64,000 bases of DNA. It comes from Methanothrix thermoacetophila PT. GTDB lineage: Archaea > Halobacteriota > Methanosarcinia > Methanotrichales > Methanotrichaceae. The first letter of the stretch is position 1. Every line of letters starts with the position of its first letter. Position numbers and translations under genes: made by a program. This document shows positions 43,501 to 52,297 of the stretch, piece after piece. The stretch spans positions 1,798,001-1,862,000 of the forward strand of contig NC_008553.1 of assembly GCF_000014945.1 (NCBI RefSeq), read 5' to 3'. The notes under the pieces were generated by a model that was given only the letters and a program-made list of their open reading frames with translations, searched no databases and was not told the DNA's origin.

Positions 43501-46500
43501 TGTTGGACCGACATCGGGCGAGCTGAACTGCAATGTAAACGAGGTCGAGCTCGAAGCAACTGTTTCAGGAGGCAAACCGGATTACTCGTACCAGTGGTAC
43601 AAGGACAACAGTCCGATAACAGGAGCGACCGGTTCGAGCTACACAGCGACAGGAGCAGGTAGCTACAAGGTCGTGGTGACCGATGCAAACGGTTGTACCG
43701 GGACGTCGGATGAAGTTCCAGTGACCAGTGTCGGTTCGCCGAGTGTGAGTGTTGGACCGACATCGGGCGAGCTGAACTGCAATGTAAACGAGGTCGAGCT
43801 CGAAGCAACTGTTTCAGGAGGCAAACCGGATTACTCGTACCAGTGGTACAAGGGAGATTCGCTGATAAATGGAGCAACTGGTTCGAGCTATACAGCCAGA
43901 GAAGCAGGTATCTACAAGGTCGAGGTGACCGATGCAAACGGCTGTACCGGGACGTCGAATGAAGTTACAGTGATCAGAGTCGGTTCGCCGAGTGTGAGTG
44001 TCAGTCCGGCATCGGGCGAATTGAACTGTAATGTAAACAGCATCGAGCTCACAGCAACGGTTACTGGAGGCGAAGAGCCGTACTCGTACCAGTGGTACAA
44101 GGACGACAGTCCGATAACAGGAGCGACCGGTTCGAGCTACACAGCGACAGGAGCAGGTAGCTACAAGGTCGTGGTGACCGATGCAAACGGTTGTACCGCA
44201 GAGTCCAGTGCGACAATAACAGAGGTCGAGTGTATTACTAAGATCATAGTCGACAAGGTTACAGACCCAAGCGGCTCGACTGAGAGCTTCGAGTTCACAG
44301 GCTCCTGGAGTGGAGGCACGACATTCTCTCTGACCGACGGTGCCGATCCTTACGATAGCGGGCAGCTTGAACCAGGCGAGTACACGGTAACCGAGATTGT
44401 GCCTGATGGCTGGGACCTGAGCAGCATAGAAATCGATGGTGATACAGATGGTGGATCCACCTCCACCACGTCAGGCTCCACTGCCACAATCGATCTTGAT
44501 GCAGGCGAGACGATCAGAGTCACGTTCACCAATACCCTCAAGACAGGCGGTCAGGGCAAACTCGACGTCAGCGGATACAAGTTCAACGATCTGAACGGGA
44601 ATGGTAATTGGGATACAGGAGAGCCTGGAATCGAGGGCTGGACGATTTACCTCTCGGACGGCACAACAACGATCTCGACTACTACCGGCTCAGATGGGAG
44701 CTACTCCTTCACAAACCTGCCCGCTGGAAAGTACACGATAACAGAGGAGGAGAGGGCAGGATGGAGCAGAACACTCCCTGCAGATCTCGGAAGCTATGAG
44801 ATCAACTTTGACGGCGAGGAGGACAGGAGCGTAGCGGACCAGAACTTCGGAAATGTTCAGACTGTACAGCCGCAGGCCAAGCTTGCGATAACCTCCACTC
44901 CTCAGGATCCCTGCAGCAATACGCCTGTGGTTGTAACAGTGAGCTGTGAGAACCTGCAGGGCGATCTCTGCGGCAGCATCGCCAGCATGACTCTGTACTA
45001 CGATTCCTCCTCAGTGGAGATGACGAAGGGTTCGAACGGCAGATGGACCGCGACGGTGCCAGGCCAGTCTGCAGGCACCACACTCAGCGTTTACGCAGTG
45101 CCGAAGGACTCCCAGGGCAATTTCATAGAATCGATAGGGACGACCGCGACCGTGGAAATAACCTGGGTGGACTGCGCAATCGATATCGAGAAGACTGCTG
45201 ATAGGGAGACCGTGGAGCCTGGCGACACCATAACATACACTCTCACGGTGAAAAACACCGGCAGCGCGACGATAAATGATGCCACAGTGGTCGACACGCT
45301 CCCGCCAGGCACGCTGTACAAATCCGCGGATCCAGAGCCGTCAGGCGTCAGCGGCAGTGTCGTCACGTGGAACCTGGGGGCTCTCGAGGCGGGCGCATCT
45401 GTGGTCATCACCCTGACCGCGACGGTCGAGAGCGACGTATGCACGCGCCAGAGCTTCACGCCATCAGATGAGCAGAACCAGAAGCGCGGTCTGGCTCCAC
45501 CTGTGACAGGAGAGGAGAGGCTCACCATAATGGCAGCATCTCCCGTCGACCAGGAGCTGATCGATTCTCTATATAGAAATATGACCAGACTGGAGGCGAA
45601 GCTGAACTACGTCAGGAAGTACAGGGACACGTTCGATAAGGTGAACGCCTCTCTGGTCATCAGCAACGTCACTCTGAACGGCTCTGTGTACAAGCTGATG
45701 AACTACACCAACACCACAACCGGAGATGTTCTCACAGAGGCCTACAACTCCTCAGGAGCTCTTGCATGGTCCCTCCTTGTGAGGCCTCAGAAATACGACT
45801 CCCTGCGCACAGAGTACGTCAACGGCAGGGTAGTCTCTGAGAACTACATCACAAGAGAGCCATGGGAGGGCCTCCTCATCGAGTACGACAGGCCATATCC
45901 AGGGTACACGAACCTCACGGTCACTTACTATCCGACGGGCGATACGCTTGTCGTCGTCAGGGATCTCTACGGGAATGTGATCAGCAGGGAGTACAAGAAG
46001 CTGCCAGGAGTGCCGCCTGTGCCCCTGGAGCTCGAGAACTGCGCCACGGTTAAGGGCAGAATAGGCGAGATAGAGGTGAGCGACAGCTCCTGCGCCATAG
46101 TCACTTTGATATGCCCATTACCGGTGCAGGGAAAGCTCACACTGGATAAAAGGCCCTCCGTCGAGGTCGCATCTGTCGGCCAGACGATCACGTACACATA
46201 TACGATCACAAACGGTGGGGAGATAACGATCTCTAACATCTACGTATACGATGATCGGCTTGGCAGGATCAATGCAGATCCCATAACCCTCGACCCGGGA
46301 GATACCACCGAGGTCACCGCGACATATGTTGTAAAAGCCACAGATGAATCTCCGATAAAGAACATCGCAACAGCAAAAGGCGAGGATCCGAATGGCGATC
46401 CTGTGGTCTCGGACCCGGCTGAGGCTGAGGTCATGATCGCTAGTGAGGTCCTCTTCAACAAGACCGCTGAGCCGAAGGTGGTCGAGCCTGGAGACACGAT

Positions 46501-48643
46501 AACGTACACGATAAGGTATCAGAACAGGGGGGGCACATTACACGACGTCCGCATTGTGGATTACTACCCGAACGAGGTTTATTTCATAAGCGCGACCCCT
46601 GCGCCGACGAGCGGGAACAATGTATGGTACATAGGGGATCTCGCTAGTGGCGAATCTGGCGAGATAGTGATACTCGTGGGCGTTGCACAGGAGCTGGGCA
46701 ACATGAGCTTCAGGATGGACCAGAGCGTTAGCGGCTCAGGTTACGTCAACGTTTACAACAACCTCTGCACCACCCCGCCGAGGATAGTGAACAGGGCTGA
46801 GATGGTCTACAGGCTTACTCAGAATGGAGAGAGCACAAAGGTCACTACAGCCGCAGAGGTCCAGCTCGGACCGCCTGCCACATGCGCCAAGATCAAGGAG
46901 CACGGGAGCGGGTCGTACGAGACTGATGATCTTGTGAGATACGAGCGCGGAAACCGCACGATAACATGGAACAAGAGCCTGTCAGCGACGCATTACCCGA
47001 CATCGTTCTCTCTTCCAAGAAACAGAAGCTTGAACTACACGACGCTCTGGGTCGAGAAGCAGAAGGCCAAGAACTACGCGACAGACGCATCATTCAGCGA
47101 GGAGTACACGTATGCCAGGGACATAAAGCGCGATAGCTCCCTCCAGATGGACGAGAACGGCTCCAGGCTCATGATCGATACGGAGTTCACAGGCATGGGT
47201 CATGTTGGAATACTCAAAGCCAGGGAGGGCAACCTGACGAAGAACGCCTTGGACAATGCTGTTTACGAGAGCAGGGAGGACTACGTCGGCAGCTTCAGGT
47301 TGTATCAGAAGGTCGATGAGTACGGCGAGCACCTCCGCTCCGAGAGCGAGGCGAGCGGCACGGGCTTTGCATCTGTGGATAAACGTCTTGGATCTGCCCA
47401 GCGCTCCTACGAGTCTGGCACTGGCAGCTACGAGAGCTCCCAGCTCATGGACACCCTTAGCAGCTACATGCACAAGGAGATCAGCCTCGAACACGCGCCT
47501 GCGAACTACACGTACTCACAGGGCATGGGTGTGAACTACACCGGCAAGTGGTACGAGGGGATGTGGTCAAAGACGGATAAGAGCCTGATCAGCGAGAGCT
47601 TCTCATCGCTTAACACCCTCGAGAAGGAGACGTACGCGAGGGGCCTGAACGAGATGGAGACCGAGGCGGAGTTCTCAGGAAAGGCTGACTTCAGGGTCCT
47701 CTACCAGGATCTGAGCGGCAGGGAGGGAAGAACTGTTGATCTCGTCGATCAGTACATCGGTGATTACAAGGTGAACCGCAAGGTCTCGATAACAGGTGTA
47801 TCCAGATACAGCTACCCGCACATCTCTGTGAGAAAGGAGGGCTCCGTCGACCTGGCGAACAGCACATACGCTGATTACAGGATCATCGTTGAGAACGACG
47901 GCAACGTCAATCTTGGGCCTGTATACATCCTTGACATCTTCCCGCCTGGCACGGAGTACGTGGGATCATCTGCAAGACCTGGTGAACTGACATCAGAGTA
48001 TGCGAACTGGACGCTCCTGCACCTTGGAATAGGCGATACCGCAACGATCTCGCTCACTCTCAACATAACAGAAGAGGTATCGAACCTGGTCAACAGGGTG
48101 ATCGTTTCAGGAGCGCATGACGATGAATGGGTCACGGCCAGAAACTTCTCCTCGATAAAGGTCGACTGGCTCGAGTGCTGTCCGGCGGAGCTCACGGCAA
48201 CTAAGACAGCGGCAGTGCACAACGACACTGTGAGTTACAGGATCTCGCTGAGCAACAGAGCGAACTACACGATGGTCGCGTTCGTGATCGATTACATACC
48301 ATCAGATATGCAGCTGATCAACTACTCGCTCACGCCCTCCCAGATACGAGAGAACAGGATCGAGTGGGCGATACTCGATCTCAGGCCCGGAAAGAGGATC
48401 GATATCGATTACAACATGAGAGCGCTCAGGAGCGGCACGTTCACGAACAGGGCCAGGGTGGAGGCCTACCCGATCGATGGGCCAGGATCGGTCGAGGCAG
48501 ATCTGGCGGCCAGAGCATACGTCGGAGTCGAGATAAAAGAGCGGGAGAGAGAAGGGTGGACAGTGCCGAAGTGCATGGGTCTGAACTGCACCGAGTCGTA
48601 CAGGGACGACTGGATGTCATGCAGCACATGTGCACCGGAGTAG
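40502..48643 (+). CDS. Giant secreted surface protein with tandem Ig-like repeats and DUF11 domains
   Basis: A 2713-residue exported protein. A signal peptide (IFLMLLIIVIVAANNVSA) is followed by a unique domain (30-215), one DUF11 repeat (about 217-325), eleven 83-residue Ig/PKD-type repeats (331 to about 1240) with the core SYQWYKDNSPITGATGSSY, then a SpaA-like domain (about 1245-1345), a SdrD B-like domain (GYKFNDLNGNGNWDTGEPGI near 1360), and at least five more DUF11 domains (ITYTLTVKNTGSATINDATV near 1570; others near 1880, 1985, 2450, 2560), separated by an unknown 350-residue stretch. No C-terminal membrane helix or LPXTG-like motif is seen; the end is cysteine rich (CSTCAPE). The SD GAGGGAGGA lies directly before the ATG. 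It is probably a sheath or adhesion protein. Confidence 0.88.
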   Translation: MIYNRVGFVRTAITKIFLMLLIIVIVAANNVSALTLDSSSGVWTSVTGGSGITGVNTNEVRWGTPAEKYKSGLRFDGVTSSQNIETGKDFCLGKLTHFNYPVYSGTAASGAKLKITLHFSNPSITADFYYDLTIDETPNSGTCERCAYKPCETPCPDKVSWSNTLSSQSFFINGEEYIVQIAGFVNQCPGGTPVSDFITQEKKKNEAYLVGRVLLKRPAIGVVKTASLDGTCPGTDPVTAGIGATVTYCYQVQNTGDVKLTDVSLTDDKYGTITLDKTTLEPGETAEGTSTHTVTPSDYPLLKNIATATGKTPIGSTISAVDDCKVNVVCTPLTVSVSPTSGELNCNVNEVELEATVSGGKPDYSYQWYKDNSPITGATGSSYTATGAGSYKVVVTDANGCTGTSDEVPVTSVGSPSVSVGPTSGELNCNVNEVELEATVSGGKPDYSYQWYKDNSPITGATGSSYTATGAGSYKVVVTDANGCTGTSDEVPVTSVGSPSVSVGPTSGELNCNVNEVELEATVSGGKPDYSYQWYKDNSPITGATGSSYTATGAGSYKVVVTDANGCTGTSDEVPVTSVGSPSVSVGPTSGELNCNVNEVELEATVSGGKPDYSYQWYKGDSLINGATGSSYTAREAGIYKVEVTDANGCTGTSNEVTVIRVGSPSVSVSPASGELNCNVNSIELTATVTGGEEPYSYQWYKDDSPITGATGSSYTATGAGSYKVVVTDANGCTGTSDEVPVTSVGSPSVSVGPTSGELNCNVNEVELEATVSGGKPDYSYQWYKGDSLINGATGSSYTAREAGIYKVEVTDANGCTGTSNEVTVIRVGSPSVSVSPASGELNCNVNSIELTATVTGGEEPYSYQWYKDDSPITGATGSSYTATGAGSYKVVVTDANGCTGTSDEVPVTSVGSPSVSVGPTSGELNCNVNEVELEATVSGGKPDYSYQWYKDDSPITGATGSSYTATGAGSYKVVVTDANGCTGTSDEVPVTSVGSPSVSVGPTSGELNCNVNEVELEATVSGGKPDYSYQWYKDNSPITGATGSSYTATGAGSYKVVVTDANGCTGTSDEVPVTSVGSPSVSVGPTSGELNCNVNEVELEATVSGGKPDYSYQWYKGDSLINGATGSSYTAREAGIYKVEVTDANGCTGTSNEVTVIRVGSPSVSVSPASGELNCNVNSIELTATVTGGEEPYSYQWYKDDSPITGATGSSYTATGAGSYKVVVTDANGCTAESSATITEVECITKIIVDKVTDPSGSTESFEFTGSWSGGTTFSLTDGADPYDSGQLEPGEYTVTEIVPDGWDLSSIEIDGDTDGGSTSTTSGSTATIDLDAGETIRVTFTNTLKTGGQGKLDVSGYKFNDLNGNGNWDTGEPGIEGWTIYLSDGTTTISTTTGSDGSYSFTNLPAGKYTITEEERAGWSRTLPADLGSYEINFDGEEDRSVADQNFGNVQTVQPQAKLAITSTPQDPCSNTPVVVTVSCENLQGDLCGSIASMTLYYDSSSVEMTKGSNGRWTATVPGQSAGTTLSVYAVPKDSQGNFIESIGTTATVEITWVDCAIDIEKTADRETVEPGDTITYTLTVKNTGSATINDATVVDTLPPGTLYKSADPEPSGVSGSVVTWNLGALEAGASVVITLTATVESDVCTRQSFTPSDEQNQKRGLAPPVTGEERLTIMAASPVDQELIDSLYRNMTRLEAKLNYVRKYRDTFDKVNASLVISNVTLNGSVYKLMNYTNTTTGDVLTEAYNSSGALAWSLLVRPQKYDSLRTEYVNGRVVSENYITREPWEGLLIEYDRPYPGYTNLTVTYYPTGDTLVVVRDLYGNVISREYKKLPGVPPVPLELENCATVKGRIGEIEVSDSSCAIVTLICPLPVQGKLTLDKRPSVEVASVGQTITYTYTITNGGEITISNIYVYDDRLGRINADPITLDPGDTTEVTATYVVKATDESPIKNIATAKGEDPNGDPVVSDPAEAEVMIASEVLFNKTAEPKVVEPGDTITYTIRYQNRGGTLHDVRIVDYYPNEVYFISATPAPTSGNNVWYIGDLASGESGEIVILVGVAQELGNMSFRMDQSVSGSGYVNVYNNLCTTPPRIVNRAEMVYRLTQNGESTKVTTAAEVQLGPPATCAKIKEHGSGSYETDDLVRYERGNRTITWNKSLSATHYPTSFSLPRNRSLNYTTLWVEKQKAKNYATDASFSEEYTYARDIKRDSSLQMDENGSRLMIDTEFTGMGHVGILKAREGNLTKNALDNAVYESREDYVGSFRLYQKVDEYGEHLRSESEASGTGFASVDKRLGSAQRSYESGTGSYESSQLMDTLSSYMHKEISLEHAPANYTYSQGMGVNYTGKWYEGMWSKTDKSLISESFSSLNTLEKETYARGLNEMETEAEFSGKADFRVLYQDLSGREGRTVDLVDQYIGDYKVNRKVSITGVSRYSYPHISVRKEGSVDLANSTYADYRIIVENDGNVNLGPVYILDIFPPGTEYVGSSARPGELTSEYANWTLLHLGIGDTATISLTLNITEEVSNLVNRVIVSGAHDDEWVTARNFSSIKVDWLECCPAELTATKTAAVHNDTVSYRISLSNRANYTMVAFVIDYIPSDMQLINYSLTPSQIRENRIEWAILDLRPGKRIDIDYNMRALRSGTFTNRARVEAYPIDGPGSVEADLAARAYVGVEIKEREREGWTVPKCMGLNCTESYRDDWMSCSTCAPE
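41492..44230 (+). repeat. Eleven 249-bp tandem repeats in the giant surface-protein gene
   Basis: The units begin at 41492, 41741, 41990, 42239, 42488, 42737, 42986, 43235, 43484, 43733 and 43982, an exact 249-bp period equal to 83 codons. Three unit types occur: A (DNSPITG or DDSPITG with SGGKPDYSYQWYK), B (GDSLINGATG with AREAGIYKVEV) and C (SPASGELNCNVNSIELTAT). The order is A A A B C B C A A B C. The BC pair appears three times as a 498-bp block. Copies are nearly identical in DNA, so they are kept alike by recombination. The last unit ends differently (TAESSATITEVE). Confidence 0.95.
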
Positions 48644-48654
48644 AGCAGAAGGAC

Positions 48655-48690
48655 GGCGGGAGGTCATCCCGCCACTCATTTGTTTTCTCA
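48655..48690 (+). terminator. Hairpin terminator after the giant surface-protein gene
   Basis: GGCGGGA (48655-48661) pairs with TCCCGCC (48667-48673) around GGTCA, then comes a T-rich stretch ending TTTGTTTTCTC. It begins 12 nt after the stop. The next gene converges on it. Confidence 0.65.
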
Positions 48691-48718
48691 GATGCTCAGA
48701 GTTGTTTTTCTGAGCTTC

Positions 48719-49363
48719 TCAGAGCAGGATGTTATCTGAATGCTGGTGGCTGCCCTGCTGGCCCCTTCCTTTTGCGAGCAGCTTCTCCCTGTGGAGGTAC
48801 ATCGCAGCCCTGTTCGCGTACTGCCTGTTCGTCGAGATCACCCGCTCCCTGAGCTCCGGCGTAACCTTTCTGATCTCTCTCGCTGGCACACCAGCCCACA
48901 GCGTCTCAGGCGGCACCTTCGTGCCCTCGAGCACAAGAGCGCCCGCAGCAACTATTGCGCCACTGCCCACAACAGATCCGCTGAGAACGGTGGCGCCTAT
49001 GCCCACCATCGCCCAATCCTCTATATGAGAGGCATGCACAGTGACCCTGTGGCCGAGCGTGACGTGATCCCCTATGATACATGGCGTGTCCGGCTCCACG
49101 TGCAGCACCGAGCAGTCCTGGATGTTGCTCTTCTCCCCGACCTCTATGTAGGACTCATCTCCTCTGAGAACGCATCCATACCATACAGAACTTTCCCGCT
49201 TCAGAACAACCCGTCCGATAAGAACAGCGCCGGGGCTCACCCATGCGGTCTCATCCACAACCGGCTCGCACCACAGCGCCTCCCAGTCAGATCTCTCAGA
49301 GGGATACGGCAGATCGGGCGGTTCAGGCACTGAGGCTGCAGGCCATATGCTTTTTTCGCTCAT
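48719..49363 (-). CDS. Gamma-class carbonic anhydrase-like hexapeptide protein (CamH type)
   Basis: A 214-residue left-handed beta-helix protein. After about 35 residues the helix coils follow (ETAWVSPGAVLIGRVVLKRE and so on), with metal-ligand positions SVLHVEP (His88), LGHRVTVHAS (His105 and His110) matching the three zinc/iron histidines of the gamma-carbonic-anhydrase family. The acidic loop with the proton-shuttle glutamate of Methanosarcina Cam is absent, so it belongs with CamH/YrdA-like proteins. In acetate-using methanogens these enzymes help remove CO2 produced during acetate cleavage, but not all members have been shown to be active. It ends in a short Gln/His-rich tail. Confidence 0.88.
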   Translation of the reverse strand: MSEKSIWPAASVPEPPDLPYPSERSDWEALWCEPVVDETAWVSPGAVLIGRVVLKRESSVWYGCVLRGDESYIEVGEKSNIQDCSVLHVEPDTPCIIGDHVTLGHRVTVHASHIEDWAMVGIGATVLSGSVVGSGAIVAAGALVLEGTKVPPETLWAGVPAREIRKVTPELRERVISTNRQYANRAAMYLHREKLLAKGRGQQGSHQHSDNILL

Positions 49364-49521
49364 GATGAAACAGGATAAAATGGATCCGAGATATCATTTG
49401 CGATCTGCAGCAGTGGTTTGCAGCAAACGTGTGGCTCAGGCTTATGGACAGGATCGGGATGGCAGCGCGTCCTGCGAGGCGCGAAGGGGCCACTGGCAGT
49501 GGATGTGATCATCAGGAGATT

Positions 49522-50580
49522 TCAGGCGGCGTGTTTCATCTTGAGCTGCGATGTTTTGTCTATTCTCTTCAGAAGGTATGCGGTCGCAGCGCCTCCCGCG
49601 ATCGTAAGGAACCAGAGCTGTATCAGTCTGGAGAGTATTGTCGCAGCGACAGCGTAGCTGGTGGGAACCCCGATGGCGCTGAAGAGCGTTATCATCACTA
49701 TGTCGACAAGCCCGATGCCGCCGGGAAGCACCAGAGGAAGCATCTGGATGAATATCATCACAGCGTAGACCGCGAATATCGCCCACATCGATACTTCGAT
49801 ACCCATCGACTTGAACGTGACAAACGCGACCAGATTCATGCAGAACCAGGCTGCGAACGCCCATGCTGAGCTCACAATGATCGTCCACCTGTGCTCCGTG
49901 AAGCCATTCATTGCAGAGTGGAATCTCCGGACTATGCCGATGCACAGGTTTCTGTCCACCCTGCGATTGAACACCTTCTCGATGAACTCGATCAGCCTCG
50001 ATATGATCCCTTCAAGCCAGCCGCTCGAGAAGCATATGCCTACGAATATCGCATTGATGCCGAAGAGAACAAATGCGATTCCCGAGCACGTCGCGATCGC
50101 CCACGCTGGCGCGTTCGTCTCGAACACTAGGTAGACCATGCCGATCGCGATTCCAAAAAAGAACGGCACGGCAGTGATTATGCGCGTCGCGGCGACCGTT
50201 GCCGAGGACCGATCAATCCCAGGAGACGCAAGCTTCTCCAGGAAGTATATCCTTGCGGTCTCGCCTGAGAAGCTCCCAGATGGTATGAGATTGTTGAGGA
50301 ATATGCAGGATAGGTACATCAGAAACGCATCCGAGACCGACATACTGCAATCAAATTTGATGGCAACACGCCTCCAGGCGAGGCCGTCGAAGAGCACGCC
50401 GAGGAGCGCCAGGATGAATCCGAGAGAGAAGATGCGGAGATCCACGGATCTCATGCTATCCGCTATCTCTGAGAAGCCGACATGGTAGAGGTACGTGAGA
50501 TACAGCGATGTGCCGACCACCACCAGGGCGATCGACTTTCTCGCGTTCGGCGTGGGAAGCTCTATCCCATCTCGATACAC
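49522..50580 (-). CDS. UPF0104/AglD-like integral membrane protein
   Basis: A 352-residue membrane protein with about eight helices, of the lysylphosphatidylglycerol-synthase-TM/UPF0104 family: FLNNLIPSGSFSGETARIYF, then RSSATVAATRIITAVPFFFG, and LPLVLPGGIGLVDIVMITLF are the family signatures. The family is linked to lipid flipping or glycolipid processing. GTG 50580 is chosen because a TATTTTTATC element on the complement of 50601-50610 predicts initiation there; a frame running to ATG 50679 extends upstream of that box. It is transcribed alone. Confidence 0.85.
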   Translation of the reverse strand: MYRDGIELPTPNARKSIALVVVGTSLYLTYLYHVGFSEIADSMRSVDLRIFSLGFILALLGVLFDGLAWRRVAIKFDCSMSVSDAFLMYLSCIFLNNLIPSGSFSGETARIYFLEKLASPGIDRSSATVAATRIITAVPFFFGIAIGMVYLVFETNAPAWAIATCSGIAFVLFGINAIFVGICFSSGWLEGIISRLIEFIEKVFNRRVDRNLCIGIVRRFHSAMNGFTEHRWTIIVSSAWAFAAWFCMNLVAFVTFKSMGIEVSMWAIFAVYAVMIFIQMLPLVLPGGIGLVDIVMITLFSAIGVPTSYAVAATILSRLIQLWFLTIAGGAATAYLLKRIDKTSQLKMKHAA

Positions 50581-50708
50581 ACTGAATGGAACGATCTGAA
50601 GATAAAAATAGCTTATCGTCGTGAGGGCCTGCCAGCTCGATGAAGGTGAATGCTGCCGGTAAAAATATTGAGGGGGCACCGAAGAGAGGCGTTCCCGGTG
50701 AAAGGCGA

Positions 50709-51809
50709 TCAGATGGAGAGCAGAGGAGTGTTCGTCCTCAGCGCACTCTCCGCATCCCTTAGAAGATCTTGCATGCCTTCCATCTGCCGGTATCTCCTAA
50801 CAAGAACCTCTGCGAGGCTACCGTTATCGATGCGCTCTTTGATCAGCGGGAGATATGCCATCTCATCAGGAGACGCGTGCCTTTCCGCCTCTATGTAAAG
50901 CCTCTGGAGCTCGGGTTTCATCTCTGATGTGCCTCTCCTGATGGCGAGATACATCATCTCCCTCAGACTCTCTTCATCATCCTCCAGGGAGATATCGCTT
51001 CGCAGAAGTGCATTTAGGAAAGCGGTCACACCCATATCAGATCTTATGCACTCCTGCTCATCTATGGCTTTGACCTCAAGACATCTTCTTTTAAACCTGA
51101 CGATAATCCCCCTGGAGTTCACCCACTCCCTGCAGAGCAGATCTGCGCCTCTTTCCTGGAGTTTCCTGTATATCACTCTGTTTATTATAACATAATCCCT
51201 GATGCTTCTGATTCTCTCAGGTATCACATCATGGCATATCTCCGGGATCTCCCGCTGGTTCTCCATGTAGAAAAGAAGCCTGTTATCCATGTATCCTGTG
51301 AATCTGCCCTCAACAAACGGGGATGCTGCAGATATCGCTATCAGGTAGGGCAGCAGGGCTCTCAGCCTGTTGAACATCTCCACCAGCATATCGCTTCCGG
51401 CGTATGAGATGTTAATCTGTAGAGCCTGAATGTTCAGCCAGCCGTGCTGTTTTATGTTGAAGAGCCTGTCATAGATGTGGTAGTACTCGGCCTCGTCATG
51501 CTCCCAGAAGGTAGTCTGGTCCAGTGTTAGAAGGGGATGCATCCCCAGCCCGAGGAATCTGTACTCCCCGAAGCAGCTGTAAAGCCTCCTGACTCCACCA
51601 TAAAGCAAAGCCTCCAGCTCCTGAAGGCTCTCAGCCGGTGGCGGAACCAGCTCCAGGACGTGCTTCTGGAGCTCCTTTGAAAGGCGTAGAGCGCCAAAAT
51701 CTATCTCGTGCTCGACCCTCCCACTCAATCTTTTTATGAGCAAATCTGAGATTGGGAGGGGATTGAAGCAGAGGTCGTTTATGGAGTACTCATGCTCTGT
51801 GCCTATCAT
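50709..51809 (-). CDS. GCS2-family carboxylate-amine ligase (glutamate-cysteine-ligase-like)
   Basis: A 366-residue protein of the GCS2 superfamily, which joins a carboxylate (often gamma-glutamyl) to an amine. It starts MIGTEHEYSINDLCF, the active-site GxEHE-type motif, followed by LSKELQKHVLELVPPP, LGLGMHPLLT, and INISYAGSDMLVEMFNRLRA, then LIAISAASPFVEGRFTGYMD, which match the substrate and metal site of GCS2 enzymes. It is the last gene of a compact four-gene operon with a cysteine-cluster protein, a RimK-type ATP-grasp and an RLAN protein. Together they suggest a peptide or gamma-glutamyl product, but the substrate cannot be read from sequence. Confidence 0.82.
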   Translation of the reverse strand: MIGTEHEYSINDLCFNPLPISDLLIKRLSGRVEHEIDFGALRLSKELQKHVLELVPPPAESLQELEALLYGGVRRLYSCFGEYRFLGLGMHPLLTLDQTTFWEHDEAEYYHIYDRLFNIKQHGWLNIQALQINISYAGSDMLVEMFNRLRALLPYLIAISAASPFVEGRFTGYMDNRLLFYMENQREIPEICHDVIPERIRSIRDYVIINRVIYRKLQERGADLLCREWVNSRGIIVRFKRRCLEVKAIDEQECIRSDMGVTAFLNALLRSDISLEDDEESLREMMYLAIRRGTSEMKPELQRLYIEAERHASPDEMAYLPLIKERIDNGSLAEVLVRRYRQMEGMQDLLRDAESALRTNTPLLSI

Positions 51810-52296
51810 ATGAGATCTCCATGACCTTGAACGTCTCAGGCTCCTCTATTTTAAGAACAGCTGCGAGTTCATCCTCTCTCATATTCTCAATCAGATCGAG
51901 GATCTTCTCAACCGCCAGCTTTAGCTGTCTCTCGTACGCCTCTCGATCTCTGAGAAGATAACCTGCGAGGGGGCATATGCTCTCCCTCTTGAGGTAGATC
52001 TCCACCCTTCCGTCCATCATATCGAAGGTGAAGGGACCTGCTGAACACGTCTCAGGCTTGAGATGATGCAGCCTGCACCTTCCATTCTCCAGGAGCACGC
52101 ATGACCCGTCATCCCTCGCCCTGAGCCTCTTGTAGCCAGCGTGTTCGATATCATCAGGGCGTAGACCTGCGGAGATCAGAATCTCCGCACGCTTCTCCGT
52201 AAGAGGCGGCCTTGCATCGATGCAGCAGATGCCACCGCATGAGCTGCAGATGTTGCTGAATACATCAGAATCTACATCAGAATCCACTTCGGTCAC
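51790..52296 (-). CDS. YkgJ-family cysteine-cluster protein
   Basis: A 168-residue protein with the CxxCxxxCC cluster (NICSSCGGICCIDA, Cys17, Cys20, Cys24, Cys25) and later RCRLHHLKPETCSAGPFTFD and ESICPLAGYLL, supplying the other cysteines of the metal or Fe-S site of this family. The GTG at 52296 is 1 nt after the stop of the ATP-grasp gene; longer frames run backwards through that gene. The 3' end overlaps the GCS2 gene by 20 nt. The family has no settled activity; the context suggests it is a maturation, redox or methylation-related partner of the two ligases. Confidence 0.85.
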   Translation of the reverse strand: MTEVDSDVDSDVFSNICSSCGGICCIDARPPLTEKRAEILISAGLRPDDIEHAGYKRLRARDDGSCVLLENGRCRLHHLKPETCSAGPFTFDMMDGRVEIYLKRESICPLAGYLLRDREAYERQLKLAVEKILDLIENMREDELAAVLKIEEPETFKVMEISYDRHRA

Positions 52297-52297
52297 C

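Noticed and set aside
41511-43937. Long open frames on the minus strand through the repeat region, up to 310 codons, rich in Ser, Cys and Arg
   Set aside because: They are the mirror image of the 249-bp repeats; each unit keeps the antisense frame open, and the lengths reflect the repetition, not coding.
41492-44230. Regularly spaced repeats suggesting a CRISPR array
   Set aside because: The units are 249 bp, contiguous, in frame with a protein gene and have no spacers or nearby cas genes.
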